Shown: one piece after another, positions 12,410 through 26,810 of the stretch
Layout: each line of letters starts with the position of its first letter
How positions within the stretch are numbered: the stretch's first letter is position 1
Source: Hypomesus transpacificus
Lineage: Eukaryota > Chordata > Actinopteri > Osmeriformes > Osmeridae
Length of the DNA stretch: 64,000 nt
Assembly (NCBI RefSeq): GCF_021917145.1
Contig: NC_061082.1
Span: 19,577,952 to 19,641,951, forward strand
Direction: 5' to 3'
Made by a program: the position numbers and the translations under genes
Notes under the pieces: model-generated
The model's input: only the letters and a program-made list of their open reading frames with translations
The model's database searches: none
Told to the model about the DNA's origin: nothing

Positions 12410-15400
12410 GCTCTCCCACCCCAGGCCAGACCCCCACACATGGACCCTGCTCAGCAGATGAGTACAAGTGCAGTAACGGCCAGTGCATCCCCCTGCAGTA
12501 CGCTTGTGATGACTACGATGACTGTGGAGACCACTCAGACGAGCTAGGCTGCAGTGAGTAAACCCCCCACAGCCCAATCCTCCCTCCCTGCCCACCCCCC
12601 ACAGCCCAATCCTCCCTCCCTGCCCACCTCCCACCAGTGGCCCACTCCTGTTTATGTGTTGCTGTTGTTCTTTTTTGTAATAAAAAAAAAGACGTCTGGA
12701 CTGTGTCTGACGACTGGACTCTGACGTCTGGACTGTCTGACGTCTGGACCGTGTCTGACGTCTGGACTGTCTGACGTCTGGATTGTGTCTGACGTCTGGA
12801 CTGTGTGTTCCCCGTCAGACCACGGCTCTGGCCGCTCCTGCAGTGAGAACATCTGTGAGCACAATTGCACCGACCTGACGGACGGAGGCTTCCTGTGCTT
12901 CTGCAGACCCGGCTACCAGCCCCTCCAGGACGACAGGAACTCCTGTGAAGGTACGCTGCAGGGACGTCACGGTCTGCAGCCTGTCGGTTCAGCAACCACC
13001 TGGCCCTGCTTGAAGAAAGCCCATTCTCTGGTTTAATCACTTGTCCTTGTATATCACAATATCAGATTTCACAATCTATGATGTCGCCATCTTAATCTCT
13101 GCTCTCCCAATCCAAATCCCTGCCTTGTGTTTGTGAGCAGACGTGAATGAGTGTGAGATCTACGGGACGTGCCCCCAGGACTGCAGGAACTCCAAGGGCA
13201 GCTACGAGTGCTTCTGTGCCCCGGGGTACCGCTCAGTCGGGGGGCAGCACGGCGTGGAGTGTGCAGCGGAGGGTAAGAGCTGTCTGGCGGCCAGAAGGCA
13301 CCGGAGATGGACCTCCTGTTGCACAAGTGCACAACATGGTTTATGTAACCTTTCTTTCCAAACACTGCCACCTCTCAGAATGAGAGGTGTTGAAATATTT
13401 CTGTAACGTCTCCTTCCAGGAAACCCTCCAGTGCTGCTCCTGCCTGACAACGTGAGGATTCGTCGTTTCAACCTGTCCTCGGAGCAGTACTCTGACTATG
13501 TGGACAACTCGGAGCACATCCAGGCCCTGGACTACCTGTGGGACCCGGAGGGCCAAGGCCTCAGTAAGAACACCTGGCTTCCCACACGACACACCTCTCC
13601 ACCGGCTGGGAACACAGGGCTGTCAGAGACTGCTGAGGCTGAGTGTGTTGTGGTGTTTCTGTTGAGGCTAAGTGTGTAGTGGTGTTTCTGTTGAGGCTGA
13701 GTGTGTCGTGGTGTTTCTGCTGAGGCTAAGTGTGTCGTGGTGTTTCTGTTGAGGCTGAGTGTGTCGTGGTGTTTCTGCTGAGGCTGAGTGTGTTGGGGTG
13801 TTTCTGTTGAGGCTGAGTGTGTCGTGGTGTTTCTGCTGAGGTTGAGTGTGTCGTGGTGTTTCTCTATCAGGTGTGGTCTACTGGACCGTCTTAGGGAGAG
13901 GGTCTCAGTTTGGATTCATCAAACGAGCCTACATGACAACGTTCAACGACTTTGGCAACAACCCAGTGAAGGAGGTGGATCTGAACCTGAGATACATTGC
14001 CAGCCCAGACGGGATCGCAGTGGACTGGATCGGAGGGTACCTCCCTCCCACGCGTCTCTTTATGGTTTTTAGCAGGTTTCACCGATCCGTATTCTGGCTG
14101 ACGCCTGTTTTTTTTCTTCGTTTTTTCAGACACATTTACTGGACAGATTCAGGAACCAATCGCATAGAAGTGTCGAAGCTGGATGGGCGGTACAGGAAGT
14201 GGTTGATCCACACGGATCTGGACCAGCCGGCTGCTATTGTCGTCAACCCAGCTCTGGGGTAGGGAGGCGTGACGACTAGACGACTAGAACATGGCCCACA
14301 GAACAGGCCTGAGGGAGTGGGTGGGAGAGACTGGGTTGTGACAATCCCTGTGTCCTTGTTTGTGTTTCCCAGAACTGTGTACTGGACCGACTGGGGAAGA
14401 AGGCCGCGGATCGAGTCGGCATGGATGGACGGGCAGCACCGGCAGGTTCTGCTGGATGAGGACCTGGGCTGGCCCACCGGCCTGGCACTGGATTACCTGA
14501 ACGGAGACCGGATCTACTGGTGCGACTCCAAGGAGAACATCATTGAATCCATGAAGCCCGACGGTTCAGAGAGGAAGATCGTCATGTCCGGAGGTCAGTA
14601 AAGGGGTTCAACCTACTCGTTATTCACTAACCAATCATCTCCCACTACCTTAACCAGGAGAAACGTCATCAGACTTGTCTAAGCCCTGTAATGTGTGGTG
14701 ATGGTGGTGTGCTCTGTTTGGTCCCAGCCTTAGGCAACCCCTACAGTCTGGATGTGTTTGAGGGCCATGTGTACTGGACCACCAAGGAGCGGGGGGAGGT
14801 CTGGAAGGCTGATAAGTTTGGAAAGGGAGACAAAGTCAAGGTGGTGACCATCAACCCCTGGCTGACCCAAGTCCGGATCTACCAGGAGCAGCGACACAAC
14901 CGCTCAGGTCAAAGAACCCTCAGTTAGAAACACGAAGACCTGGTCTGAAACACTAAGACCTGATCAGAAACACTACATAACAAGCCAGAAACAATAAGAC
15001 CTGGTCAGAAGCACTGGCTGAGTCTATACCGCAACAAACACTCCCAGCTCAGTTTGATTTGTAGTTGATTTGTAACGTCAGCTGATTCTCCCTCTCATAG
15101 TGTCGAACCCCTGTAAGGACGTGTGCAGCCACCTGTGTCTTCTGAGGCCGGGCGGGTACACCTGCTCCTGCCCGCAAGGCTCCAACCTGGCCGGCATCCA
15201 CTCCAACCAGTGTGATGCAGGTATGTTCACCACATCACGTGGTAGCTTCCCAGATGGACTGCTCGGGTCCAACACCACCGAGCCACGCCTGGATCCATTC
15301 TCCATCCACCCATACATGCATGGCTGTTGGTTCCTCTGTGATGTCTGTGTGACGTGGTGGTGACATTGTGTGTGTTGCCTGGCTCTCACTCCTGCAGCCA

Positions 15401-18282
15401 TTGAGGCTCCTGTCCCAATGCCCCTTGCATGTAGATGCATGAACGGAGGGTCCTGCTACACTGACGAAGGGGGCCTGCCAAAGTGCAAGTGAGTCCATCC
15501 GCTGAACCTTCCGGAAACACTGTGTAGAGTCAGCCGAACCTTCCGGAAGAACTGTGTAGAGTCGCCTGAACCTTCCGGAAGCACTGTGTAGAGTCGGCTG
15601 AACCTTCTGGAAGCACTGTGTAGAGTCGGCTGAACCTTCCGGAAGCACTGTGTAGAGTCGGCTGAACCTTCTGGAAGCACTGTGTAGAGTCAGCTGAACC
15701 TTCTGGAAGCACTGTGTAGAGTCAGCTGAACCTTCTGGAAGCACTGTGTAGAGTCAGCTGAACCTTCTGGAAGCACTGTGTAGAGTCAGCTGAACCTTCT
15801 GGAAGCACTGTGTAGAGTCAGCTGAACCTTCTGGAAGCACTGTGTAGAGTCAGCTGAACCTTCCGGAAGCACTGTGTAGAGTCAGCTGAACCTTCTGGAA
15901 GCACTGTGTAGAGTCAGCTGAACCTTCTGGAAGCACTGTGTAGAGTCAGCTGAACCTTCTGGAAGCACTGTGTAGAGTCAGCTGAACCTTCTGGAAGCAC
16001 TGTGTAGAGTCAGCTGAACCTTCCGGAAGCACTGTGTAGAGTCAGCTGAACCTTCCGGAAGCACTGTGTAGAGTGGGCTGATGTTGTTTGATGTTGATGT
16101 TTTATCATTACCCCTGCCACAAGCTGTAACGGTTTTCTTGTTTCACTGTTTAGAAAGAAATATGTGAGAATCTTGTATTGTATTTCTCCAACTATGAAAA
16201 GGGATGCATATCTACATTTATATATGTTGTTGCCTTGCGTTCTCTGCAGGTGTCCTTATGGCTACGCCGGAAGTTACTGTGAGATGGGGAAGTCAAGAGG
16301 AGCTCCAGCAGGAACAGGTACAGAACAGAGGAGTTTCAGGAACTAGCTGAGCAAACCATATTCTTTTAGCTGCTCATTACCTGCTAAAAATATGACACCA
16401 CATTGCTCCAGCTACAGTTAGTCTTCCACTGATTCCCTCAACTCAGCAGACTCTGACCCTAACGTAACGACGACTCAAGTTGTTTTTATTACCTGTGAAA
16501 GATTACACCGGACAATAACAAGACGCCAAAACACTCCAGCAATCGTTTATTAAATTAATGATTGTGTGGATCCTTCAAAAACTGATTAACTGATAACAAG
16601 AGAGCACATTTGACTACACTTTTAGTATTATTTCCCCAAGTTTTTAATCACTAGTATGGTTTCACAAGATGAAGGGGCTTGTTTGTTGCTTGTGTACCCA
16701 CAGCGGTAGCTGTGCTGCTGGCAACGATCATCATCCTGATCACAGGAGCGCTGGCCGTTGGGATTTTCCTCAACTACAAACGGACTGGCTCCTTCATCCC
16801 CAACATGCCCAAACTCCCCAGGTAGGTCACACCAGGACGGCCCCCAGAACCTGCCACGCCTTCTGCCATGGCCCTAGACAGTGTCTGATCTGCCATCCCT
16901 GTAAGGCTGGGTATAGCACAGCAGTAGAGCACCTGACCTCAGATGAAGAGGCCACAGGCCTGACTCCACTGCATGTCATGGATGTGCTGCATGAACACAT
17001 TACTGCCACTCGATGATGACGGTGACGCCTGCTTTCCTTGGTCCCCAGCCTGAGCAGCCTGGTGAAGTCCAGCGACACGGGGAACGGCGTGACATTCCGC
17101 TCGGGGGACAACGTCACCATGGACCTGGGCCCTCACGCCATCGGGGTGTCAGTCATTGACCGGGCCATGCAGCTGGTGAGCAGACACCCGTGTCCCTTTG
17201 TCACTTAGTGGTGTCACTGGAAGGCCCCGTCAGCAATGTGATGATACGCTTGACCTGAGGAGGTCTGCTTGACTTCAGAACCCTCCTCAAACATTAACAA
17301 GGCTTTTTCCTCGCCTGGTTAGTTCCACTCTGCTGTTAACAGAGTGAGGAAGCACGTATTCCAGGTCACTCAGGTCGAAGCGAACACCTCTGTCATGTGA
17401 TGGTTACTTTATGTGCTGCATTTTCACTGAGCAGTGTGTGTACCGTCTCGCCCAATCAGGATGAGAATTTTGCCGTGGGGTCTGGGCGGCAGCCAATCAC
17501 GTTTGAGAACCCGCTGTATGCCACTGCAGGTGGAGTGTACAGCAATCCTGCTGTCATTCATGCCACTCAGGTAATCAAGACAACCTTAGACACATTATCA
17601 TTCATGATCTTCTGTCAGTCTAAAGCCCCTGATCATTAATAATTCACTACGCAGGAGTACTAAACAGTAGTAAAGATCTCGTCTTTAAACTCCAACCAGG
17701 TGACGGTTAACGTGACTGGTGAGCAGATAGAGAATAGCTTTGCCAACCCGGTGTTCCACGCAGAGACGAGCTCCAACGTGGTGCACACCTCCGTCACCAG
17801 CTCCAACCCCCTTCCTGTGAGTTTCCCGCCTCGCGTCGTCATGGTTACCGTAGTGGCGCTGCGACCTCTTGACACCCGCGTTTGGTCTTGTGTGTTTGCA
17901 GGAGTCCAAGTGGAGTTTCTTCAAAAGGAAATTAAAACCGAGCGCCACGTTTGAAAACCCAACTTACTCAGAGGTAAGAGGAGGCCTTTATGGGACATTT
18001 CGAATTATATTAAGGACAGCTAGGATTCGTACTCTTATTGTCATCACCCGTGTTTTTGTTTACCTTTGGCCTGTCTTGCTGCGGGTGGATAATGTTTCAC
18101 TTCCTGTATTTCAGATGAAAGATGAAAAAGCAACAGGAAGCGGGGGGGATGATGGCTCCGCCCCCTCCCCCTTCGTCCCCTCTGCCAAACCCCTGAAGAG
18201 GGATCGTCCCAGCGCCTTCTCCCCCACAGAGGACACGTTCCAGGACACAGCCAACCTTGTCAAGGAAGACGGCGAGATCTGA
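1..18282 (+). CDS. lrp2: Low-density lipoprotein receptor-related protein 2 (megalin), 3' part of gene
   Basis: Giant endocytic receptor of absorptive epithelia; it takes up vitamin carriers, lipoproteins and filtered proteins through clathrin-coated pits. The window opens in the last 22 bases of an exon. Exons read: 1-22, 742-943, 1153-1450, 1615-2283, 2406-2576, 2919-3142, 3378-3555, 3923-4120, 4645-4890, 5009-5137, 6831-6950, 8822-8938, 9287-9403, 9639-9776, 11979-12101, 12425-12553, 12819-12950, 13141-13272, 13420-13563, 13871-14036, 14130-14258, 14373-14593, 14728-14907, 15101-15220, 15398-15488, 16250-16317, 16704-16821, 17049-17175, 17460-17570, 17700-17816, 17902-17973, 18115-18282 (TGA at 18280). 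Domain order (LDL-A, EGF, YWTD propeller, LDL-A cluster of 11, EGF, propeller, EGF, TM, NPxY tail) is that of megalin. Several one-base insertions interrupt the frame and look like sequencing errors. Convergent with dhrs9 copy A. Confidence 0.96.
60..235 (+). repeat. C/T-rich low-complexity tract, lrp2 intron
   Basis: Pyrimidine-rich sequence with irregular CTCCCCCACA-like units on the sense strand of lrp2. It fills the start of the intron between exons 1-22 and 742-943. The rest of that intron (236-741) holds no recognisable feature. Confidence 0.8.
742..3555 (+). other. lrp2: lrp2 domain block: end of LDL-A cluster III, EGF pair, YWTD propeller, EGF
   Basis: Exons 742-943 and 1153-1450 encode four LDL receptor class A modules, each with six cysteines and a DCxDxSDE-type calcium site. 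Exon 1615-2283 starts with two EGF modules (INEC and calcium-binding DVNEC) and runs into a six-bladed propeller. Its YWTD-type repeats read LYWIDV, LYWAD, VYWTDW, LYWSD and VYWTDW across exons 1615-2283, 2406-2576 and 2919-3142. Exon 3378-3555 adds the closing EGF module ([14 protein letters not shown]). Four apparent +1 insertions fall at about 1301-1305, in the C-run 1346-1352, at 2096-2103 and at 2147-2148. Removing one base at each restores conserved sequence. Confidence 0.93.
3640..3922 (+). repeat. C/T-rich tract running into an lrp2 splice acceptor
   Basis: Repeats of CCATCCAGTCAGACCC-like units pass into CTCCCCCTCT-like sequence and end directly at the acceptor of exon 3923-4120. It forms an unusually long polypyrimidine tract on the sense strand. 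Confidence 0.8.
4171..4307. mobile_element. Short palindromic MITE, probably Tc1/mariner-like
   Basis: About 137 bp with inverted ends: ACAGTACTGAGCAAAAGTCT at the left and the imperfect complement GACTTTTGCACAGTACTGT at the right. The interior is AT-rich and non-coding. The AAAAGTCTTGGGCAC terminus resembles a widespread teleost Tc1-type end, from memory. No clear target duplication was seen. It lies in an lrp2 intron just before the assembly gap. Confidence 0.65.
4437..4536. other. Assembly gap (100 N)
   Basis: Exactly 100 N, the usual placeholder for a gap of unknown size. It lies in the lrp2 intron between exons 3923-4120 and 4645-4890. Exon phases match across it and all eleven LDL-A modules are present, so the gap is probably intronic repeat. 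Confidence 0.97.
5165..5353 (+). repeat. 32-bp minisatellite, lrp2 intron
   Basis: About six copies of a 32-bp unit containing TGTTGGAACCCCATG, starting 28 bases after the donor of exon 5009-5137. The exon frame stays open through the whole array. Confidence 0.9.
5863..6335 (+). repeat. CT-rich tandem array, lrp2 intron
   Basis: Nested repeats of CTCCTGCCTCT, punctuated by a longer block containing CCCCTCATCTCCAGTCTGTG. Pyrimidine-rich on the sense strand of lrp2. The surrounding intron (5354-6830) holds nothing else recognisable apart from the TG-rich tract listed separately. Confidence 0.9.
6610..6792 (+). repeat. TG-rich microsatellite, lrp2 intron
   Basis: Irregular (TG)n with TGTGTGTTAG and GTGTCTGTG variants, ending about 40 bases before exon 6831-6950. 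Confidence 0.85.
7336..7965 (+). repeat. 11-bp minisatellite, lrp2 intron
   Basis: About 57 copies of an 11-bp unit alternating GTCCTCAGCCT, GTCCTCAGGCT and GTCCTCGGCCT. Many units hold the acceptor-like string CTGTCCTCAG. The variants are arranged in blocks that suggest higher-order duplication. Confidence 0.95.
8046..8553 (+). repeat. Highly uniform 20-bp minisatellite, lrp2 intron
   Basis: About 25 copies of GTCTCCCACTGAATCACAGC. All but the first are essentially identical. There are no unique spacers, so this is a simple tandem array. Confidence 0.97.
9500..9600. repeat. (AAT)n plus possible retroelement tail, lrp2 intron
   Basis: A short (TAA)n run is followed by sequence with GCTCAAAGCGCTACAGT, which resembles the 3' tails of dispersed teleost retroelements. 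The family assignment is from memory and uncertain. Confidence 0.35.
9786..11436 (+). repeat. 21/27-bp minisatellite, 1.65 kb, lrp2 intron
   Basis: Long array of CTGCACTGACATGGACTCAC-type units (21 bp). These are mixed with a 27-bp variant carrying an extra GTTACA and with truncated variants lacking CT. It begins 10 bases after the donor of exon 9639-9776. The main unit lengths are multiples of three, so the array is open in several frames on both strands, but it is intronic. Confidence 0.96.
11490..11978 (+). repeat. CT-rich array abutting an lrp2 splice acceptor
   Basis: About 490 bases of CTCCTCTCCTGTCTCCTCTC-like repeats ending in the acceptor TCTCCTCAG of exon 11979-12101. It forms a giant polypyrimidine tract on the sense strand. 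Confidence 0.95.
12247..12422 (+). repeat. (CT)n/(C)n tract abutting an lrp2 splice acceptor
   Basis: Alternating (TC)n and C-runs of up to 14 bases, ending at the acceptor of exon 12425-12553. The array probably acts as its polypyrimidine tract. Confidence 0.93.
12690..12815 (+). repeat. GACGTCTGGACT-type minisatellite, lrp2 intron
   Basis: About seven imperfect 14-18 bp units built on CTGACGTCTGGACTGTGT, ending immediately before the acceptor of exon 12819-12950. Confidence 0.85.
13626..13866 (+). repeat. 30-bp minisatellite, lrp2 intron
   Basis: About eight copies of a 30-bp unit containing GAGGCTGAGTGTGTCGTGG, ending just before the acceptor of exon 13871-14036. Confidence 0.9.
15497..16078 (+). 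repeat. 32-bp minisatellite, lrp2 intron
   Basis: About 18 copies of a 32-bp unit with core GAACCTTCTGGAAGCACTG. It starts 9 bases after the donor of exon 15398-15488. CCGG and CTGG variants alternate among copies. Confidence 0.95.
16704..18282 (+). other. lrp2: lrp2 transmembrane helix and cytoplasmic tail
   Basis: Exon 16704-16821 encodes a hydrophobic helix ([20 protein letters not shown]) followed by the stop-transfer residues NYKRTGS. The tail is in exons 17049-17175, 17460-17570, 17700-17816, 17902-17973 and 18115-18282. It has two FxNPxY endocytosis signals, FENPLY (exon 17460) and FENPTY (exon 17902), as in mammalian megalin. These are bound by PTB-domain adaptors such as Dab2 and ARH. 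A third related motif, FANPVF, is in exon 17700. The last exon is proline-rich ([10 protein letters not shown]) and ends [11 protein letters not shown], close to the mammalian PDZ-binding end. Confidence 0.93.
16907..16978 (+). repeat. Degenerate tRNA-Cys-like sequence (pseudo-tRNA or SINE head)
   Basis: The string TATAGCACAGCAGTAGAGCA followed by CCTGACCTCAGATGAAGAGG lines up with the D-arm and anticodon arm of tRNA-Cys. The anticodon position reads TCA rather than GCA. The acceptor strands do not pair and the B box (GGCCTGACTCC) is damaged, so it is not a working tRNA. It lies in an lrp2 intron. Confidence 0.45.
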
Positions 18283-18984
18283 CCCACCTCCCTCCCACCT
18301 CCCCCCTTCCCCCCACCCCGCCCCGCCCTCTATCACAGGCAGATGGGAATCAAAGACACTCACTCTTCTTTGCACAGAATCTATTTTTTATATGCAGCCT
18401 GTGTACAAAACCAAGATTGTTTTGTAAGAAAAATATATTAGATGAAAGTTTCAATAGCATACAGAAAAAGAAGTCAGTCGTGACTATGCCTTCTAATATT
18501 TCTTATGCCAATTCTTGTTTAATGATTTATTTTTTATTTTGATGTACTATATGTATATCTTTGCACTGAAGCTGCTGATAGAAATGTTATAAATATGTTG
18601 TATATTTGTAAATTTGAAAAGATTTTGTTGATAATATCTCCTGGCAGTTCGAAAACCCGTAGATGATCTTATAAATAGAGCTGCATAAACGTCAATAACA
18701 AATAACTGGTGAGTACATTGTGAATGTACAGTAGATGTACCATTTTAAGAGCCTGTTAATGTTTTGAGTGACGAATACAGAAAGGTCTAAAAATCTACCA
18801 GTAGTCAAGATCTGCATTTGTTTCAAATGTCATTTAAAAAAGAAATCAAATTATGATCATCTTTTTCACCAATTTGAGTGAAAAGCTGAATCTTTGAAAA
18901 ATGAACTTCAGAATACCTTAGTCTTTTGTATGTTTACCTTTTTTGCTTTAATGTCAGCATTCATGAACTTCACAAGTTTATGCA

Positions 18985-19135
18985 AAGCCTGATGACTGAT
19001 GACATCACAGCATGATGACTGATGACATCAAAGCACGATGACTGATGACATCACAGCATGATGACTGATGACATCACAGCATGATGACATCACAGGATGA
19101 TGACATCACAGGATAATGACTAATGTTATCACAGC
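18985..19135 (+). repeat. 23-bp tandem repeat in lrp2 3' UTR
   Basis: About five full and several shortened copies of GATGACTGATGACATCACAG plus CAT. Each holds TGATGACATCA. Confidence 0.85.
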
Positions 19136-19727
19136 ATGATTTGACGATGTTGCAAAGAGCTTCTTGTGATGTCCCAGAATGCTTAGTGTTCATCAGGTGT
19201 TCCTTGTGGTCTCACACTTTTGGACCTGACTGTATAATACATGTTTTTCCACTGAACAAAACTGGACATGACTGCAGTTCATTTTTTCATGTTTTTATAT
19301 ACCTCATTTCAGGGCTACAAAACAACAAATGAAACGGCCTGTTCCACAGCAGGGATAATCCCCCTCGGCTCTTCAGTTCTTCAGATGTATATGGGTATGC
19401 TAAGCATACATAGTACAGTACAATATCAAATGATCACGGTGTTCCTTCCCTCTGTATATTTCAATCAAATTCAAGTTCTTTATAAAGATCAATAACGGCC
19501 TAATTTTAAATGATGGAAATACTTGAACAGGCCCATGTTAATGTATGAACTTGTATTATTCTCATTCTGGACCACCAGAGTCTCTGAGTTTATATAGTCC
19601 AACAATACAAATCCATGTGTGCAGTAATAGATTTGGTCAAGTCAGTAAATGAAGTGTCTGACTTATGATCCTGGGCTATAATGATGTGCTCGTAGAATGA
19701 TTGTTTTGTATTGTGATGAAAAGGACA

Positions 19728-19733
19728 AATAAA
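19728..19733 (+). promoter_or_regulatory. Polyadenylation signal AATAAA of lrp2
   Basis: Canonical hexamer about 1.45 kb after the lrp2 stop codon. It is the last good signal before the oppositely oriented dhrs9 gene. Confidence 0.65.
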
Positions 19734-20073
19734 GACTGTATCAGTGATCATTCTAAACATGCCCACATAATTTTTTTTAGATAGAGTGGAAGTCAGATTT
19801 ATGTTGCTTCAGAAAATTAATAAATTTCATTTTTCGTAATATGATCTCTGCATTCATGAATTTCATTTTTACATCCTTAAGAAGTCAAGACTCTCATCCT
19901 ACCTAATGTCAAGTCAATATATTATAGTTATACAATTAGATATTATTAATGAAATGTTCAAATATCCGTGGCATTCACTTGTAACTAATTTGGGGTTACT
20001 TACAACAACACAACTTCACGGTTACCGTATCGACATCACTGACGTGGCTGCGATCGAAAGACAAGCGATTCCA

Positions 20074-22668
<2,595 letters not shown>

Positions 22669-22699
22669 GTTGTGACCTGGTGTGATAGAATTACCTAAG

Positions 22700-24290
22700 T
22701 GAGATAAGAAGACAATGAGTGAATCATATTAATCAGTTTTCAATATTTCGATTAATCAACTAGCCTATAGCTAACAGACGTTGCCTACCTCTGAAATATC
22801 AAACAGGATACTTTCTTCAGACACCTATTGCAAAATGAAATAAAATGAGTTAATCTTACTCTAAAACACAGGAACAACAAAACACATTTCCTTCATGATA
22901 AAATACCTAACTTACACAAGGAAAAACTACATCTTTGTCCATTTGCGTTGCTGTCTCTGCATTATAGTTGCCTATAGGCGTTTACAAAAGCTTAGGCTAA
23001 CAAAAAAACTAAAAAATCCACACTTAAACAACTAACAGTCATTATAGCCTACTAAATCAGCCAAGGATTGGGTCGATGAATTGCCGGTTTCTTTTTAACT
23101 ACAGAACCTTTCTTGTCTCTGTCCTCCAGTTCCTGCACCATAATCCTTGTTTATCTTGCTTACTGAACTGACACTAGAAGGATTATAATATTAGTTTGTC
23201 ATAATCACAGCAATGCACCTGACATGGGCTTTTGGTGCAAATCTCGTCTTGAAAAATGAAACAATTTGAAATTAAATCGATTTGCCCTTCATAGGATTGA
23301 AGGAGTTTTTTTAAGCTGTTCTATTTAGTAGAGAGATACAGAGTACCTGCTTTACACGATCTTCTTCATTTCATGTCAAATTTAATGTACAATCTTCTAT
23401 AGGTTGGCCAACTACATAACTGTTTGCAAAAAGGCCTTTTTTGCAACCAATGGCAGCGTTTTGCCTGGGTCTAATGCAACTGTGTTTTTGTGACCACTAG
23501 ATGGCATCTTGGAATCTCATTTAGTCCAAAATAAACAGAAAAACAAAGCTTGCAGCATTCATAACTGACTAAACATACATGTTTCAGCGAAACTTCAATT
23601 AGGCTTTGAGTTTTAGTTATTTAGTCAACATATAAACATTCAATTAACAAGTAGTGCGTTGTATTGTTCACTTTTGAGCTTTACAGATGTGAAACATTTA
23701 CCTGTATTTGGAAACATGGATTATAAATTGAACCTACCATAGCGTCCTTGTCATGAATGAGGTTGAAGTTAGAGAGAGGTTGCTGATCAGACCTACTCAG
23801 TCTCTAAACAGAGCTCATAAGCAGGTGGGTCTGCAGGTCGACTGGTGTCAAAGGTCGGTTGGATTACAATCCCAGTTAAACATTTTCACAGTGATTGATT
23901 GTGTAATGAAGCACACAAACTCTTACACAAACCGTACCTCTGATAACCTTTTTACCTAATTTCCTGAACATTAAGTTGGTATGATAAGTGACCAATGATT
24001 TGACACTACCTACTGAACAAAGACCAGAGCTGTGAAACTGTGTCAAATGCCAATAACAAATCAAGTGGTGGACAGGTTAGTTGTATGTTGGTGCATAGTC
24101 ATATAAACCAACCCTTGTAATATTGACATCCAGTGTTGTGTGTTTTTGTAAGCACTGGCCTTTAGTTTCCCCCAAAATATAAATGGACAAATACACAACT
24201 AAAGTTTGTTTCTAACAACCCCCTGAATGTTTCATAGCAGAAAGTAAAGGTTGATAATGGATCGAGTTAATGATTCATGAGCAACTGATT
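22700..24290. other. Spacer between the two dhrs9 copies
   Basis: AT-rich. No exon with convincing coding sequence was found. Upstream exons of copy A would lie here. A plus-strand C-run at 24472-24487 lies further right, in the 3' region of copy B. Confidence 0.5.
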
Positions 24291-24296
24291 TTTATT
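24291..24296 (-). promoter_or_regulatory. Probable polyadenylation signal of dhrs9 copy B
   Basis: AATAAA on the minus strand about 320 bases after the stop codon. Confidence 0.45.
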
Positions 24297-24616
24297 ATAT
24301 GAAACACTGGGGTTCATGTTACACATACAAATGATTTAAGGATAAAGTGTGTTAACAATTTCATAACAAAACTGCTGATTTAGCGCTAGCATGGCTACAT
24401 GTGTTTAAAGCCTCCACTAGCCTCCTTTTCCTTACTTATATTCTAGTATTTCTCTCTCTCAGGTCGTCAACCCCCCCCCCCCCCCCCAACACATTAGGGT
24501 GTCCTCGTACTGAGGTTCCATCTGGAACAAAACCTTTCTGTGATTATAAAAAAGGCAAAGTCTCTAGTGGGGCTCTCTCTATGACACAAATACTCTACCA
24601 TCATCTGTGAAATGAA

Positions 24617-26279
<1,663 letters not shown>

Positions 26280-26705
26280 TTCTAGGAGATGAGACAGGTG
26301 GGAAAAAAACAAGCTGGGTATAATTTGGTCATCCAAGACACGTCTTCATAATCAAGATACGAAACACTGTACGAAGGGAATCAATATAACAACATCTAAC
26401 TATAATCCGCCCCCAGAACACGTTGCGCAACGTTTTGATGTTAGAGAAGAGAGTATACTTAGGTTAATATAGCCTAATACTCCCGCGACAATACGCTTAT
26501 TCATTCACCAATCGTTAGTACAAATGGAAACACTTCAAAAGCAAAAAGTAGTCTACCAGATTCAAAGACGAAGACATCGTCAGTTTGGAGTTGAAAGGGT
26601 TAGTCTCGGGATAACATTTACAAACATTTCAGTAATATAGTTTCTTTTATAAATACGTTCGCCGGGAATTGATTTACACAACCATTCTTACGCTAAGAAA
26701 CTTAC

Positions 26706-26810
26706 CTGCCGCTGTCTCTGGCGGAAGTTGTAAGTTCTGGAGACCGTGGTTGGTTACTTAAGTCCCCGGAGTCTCTTCGTCGTCCCAATAAACACTTTTT
26801 CTATCGTTTG
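26706..26810 (-). other. Probable non-coding first exon of dhrs9 copy B
   Basis: On the minus strand a strong donor, GCGGCAG then GTAAGT, ends at 26706. It could splice to the acceptor at 26283-26282 that directly precedes the ATG. The upstream limit is a guess. Confidence 0.45.

Larger units (their letters stand above)
3923..12553 (+). other. lrp2: lrp2 LDL-A cluster IV, eleven modules
   Basis: Eleven consecutive LDL class A modules are encoded, the same number I recall for human cluster IV. The first begins at the end of exon 3378-3555. The others lie in exons 3923-4120, 4645-4890 (two), 5009-5137, 6831-6950, 8822-8938, 9287-9403, 9639-9776, 11979-12101 and 12425-12553. All exon junctions are phase 1, so modules could be added or lost without breaking the frame. 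Because the count is complete and phase is kept across the N run, the 100-N gap probably removed no exon. One apparent extra C lies in the six-C run 4052-4057. The introns here are inflated by six tandem-repeat arrays. Confidence 0.93.
12819..16317 (+). other. lrp2: lrp2 membrane-proximal EGF modules and last YWTD propeller
   Basis: Exon 12819-12950 encodes an EGF module ([17 protein letters not shown]) and exon 13141-13272 a calcium-binding EGF module ([15 protein letters not shown]). Exons 13420-14907 encode the final propeller with VYWT, IYWTDSG, VYWTDWG, IYWCD and VYWTT blades. Exons 15101-15220, 15398-15488 and 16250-16317 encode the last two EGF modules, ending [13 protein letters not shown] just before the membrane. 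At the junction of exons 14130-14258 and 14373-14593 the phase is off by one base. Either the four-G run at 14256-14259 has one G too many or the acceptor region at 14371-14374 has an extra A. The expected peptide is [12 protein letters not shown]. Confidence 0.9.
18283..19760 (+). other. lrp2: lrp2 3' untranslated region
   Basis: AT-rich sequence after the lrp2 stop codon, with no coding exon recognised. A 23-bp tandem repeat lies at about 18985-19135. An AATAAA polyadenylation signal is at 19728-19733, so the transcript probably ends near 19750. That leaves about 320 bases before the stop codon of the convergent dhrs9 copy A. Confidence 0.75.

Noticed and set aside
16907-16978. Functional tRNA gene with UGA-reading anticodon
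   Set aside because: The acceptor stem does not pair and the B box is mutated.
23090-23145. ATG-containing minus-strand segment as the first coding exon of dhrs9 copy A
   Set aside because: The donor is weak and the peptide is hydrophilic, unlike the membrane anchor expected; a one-base error after the ATG at 22668 explains the data better.
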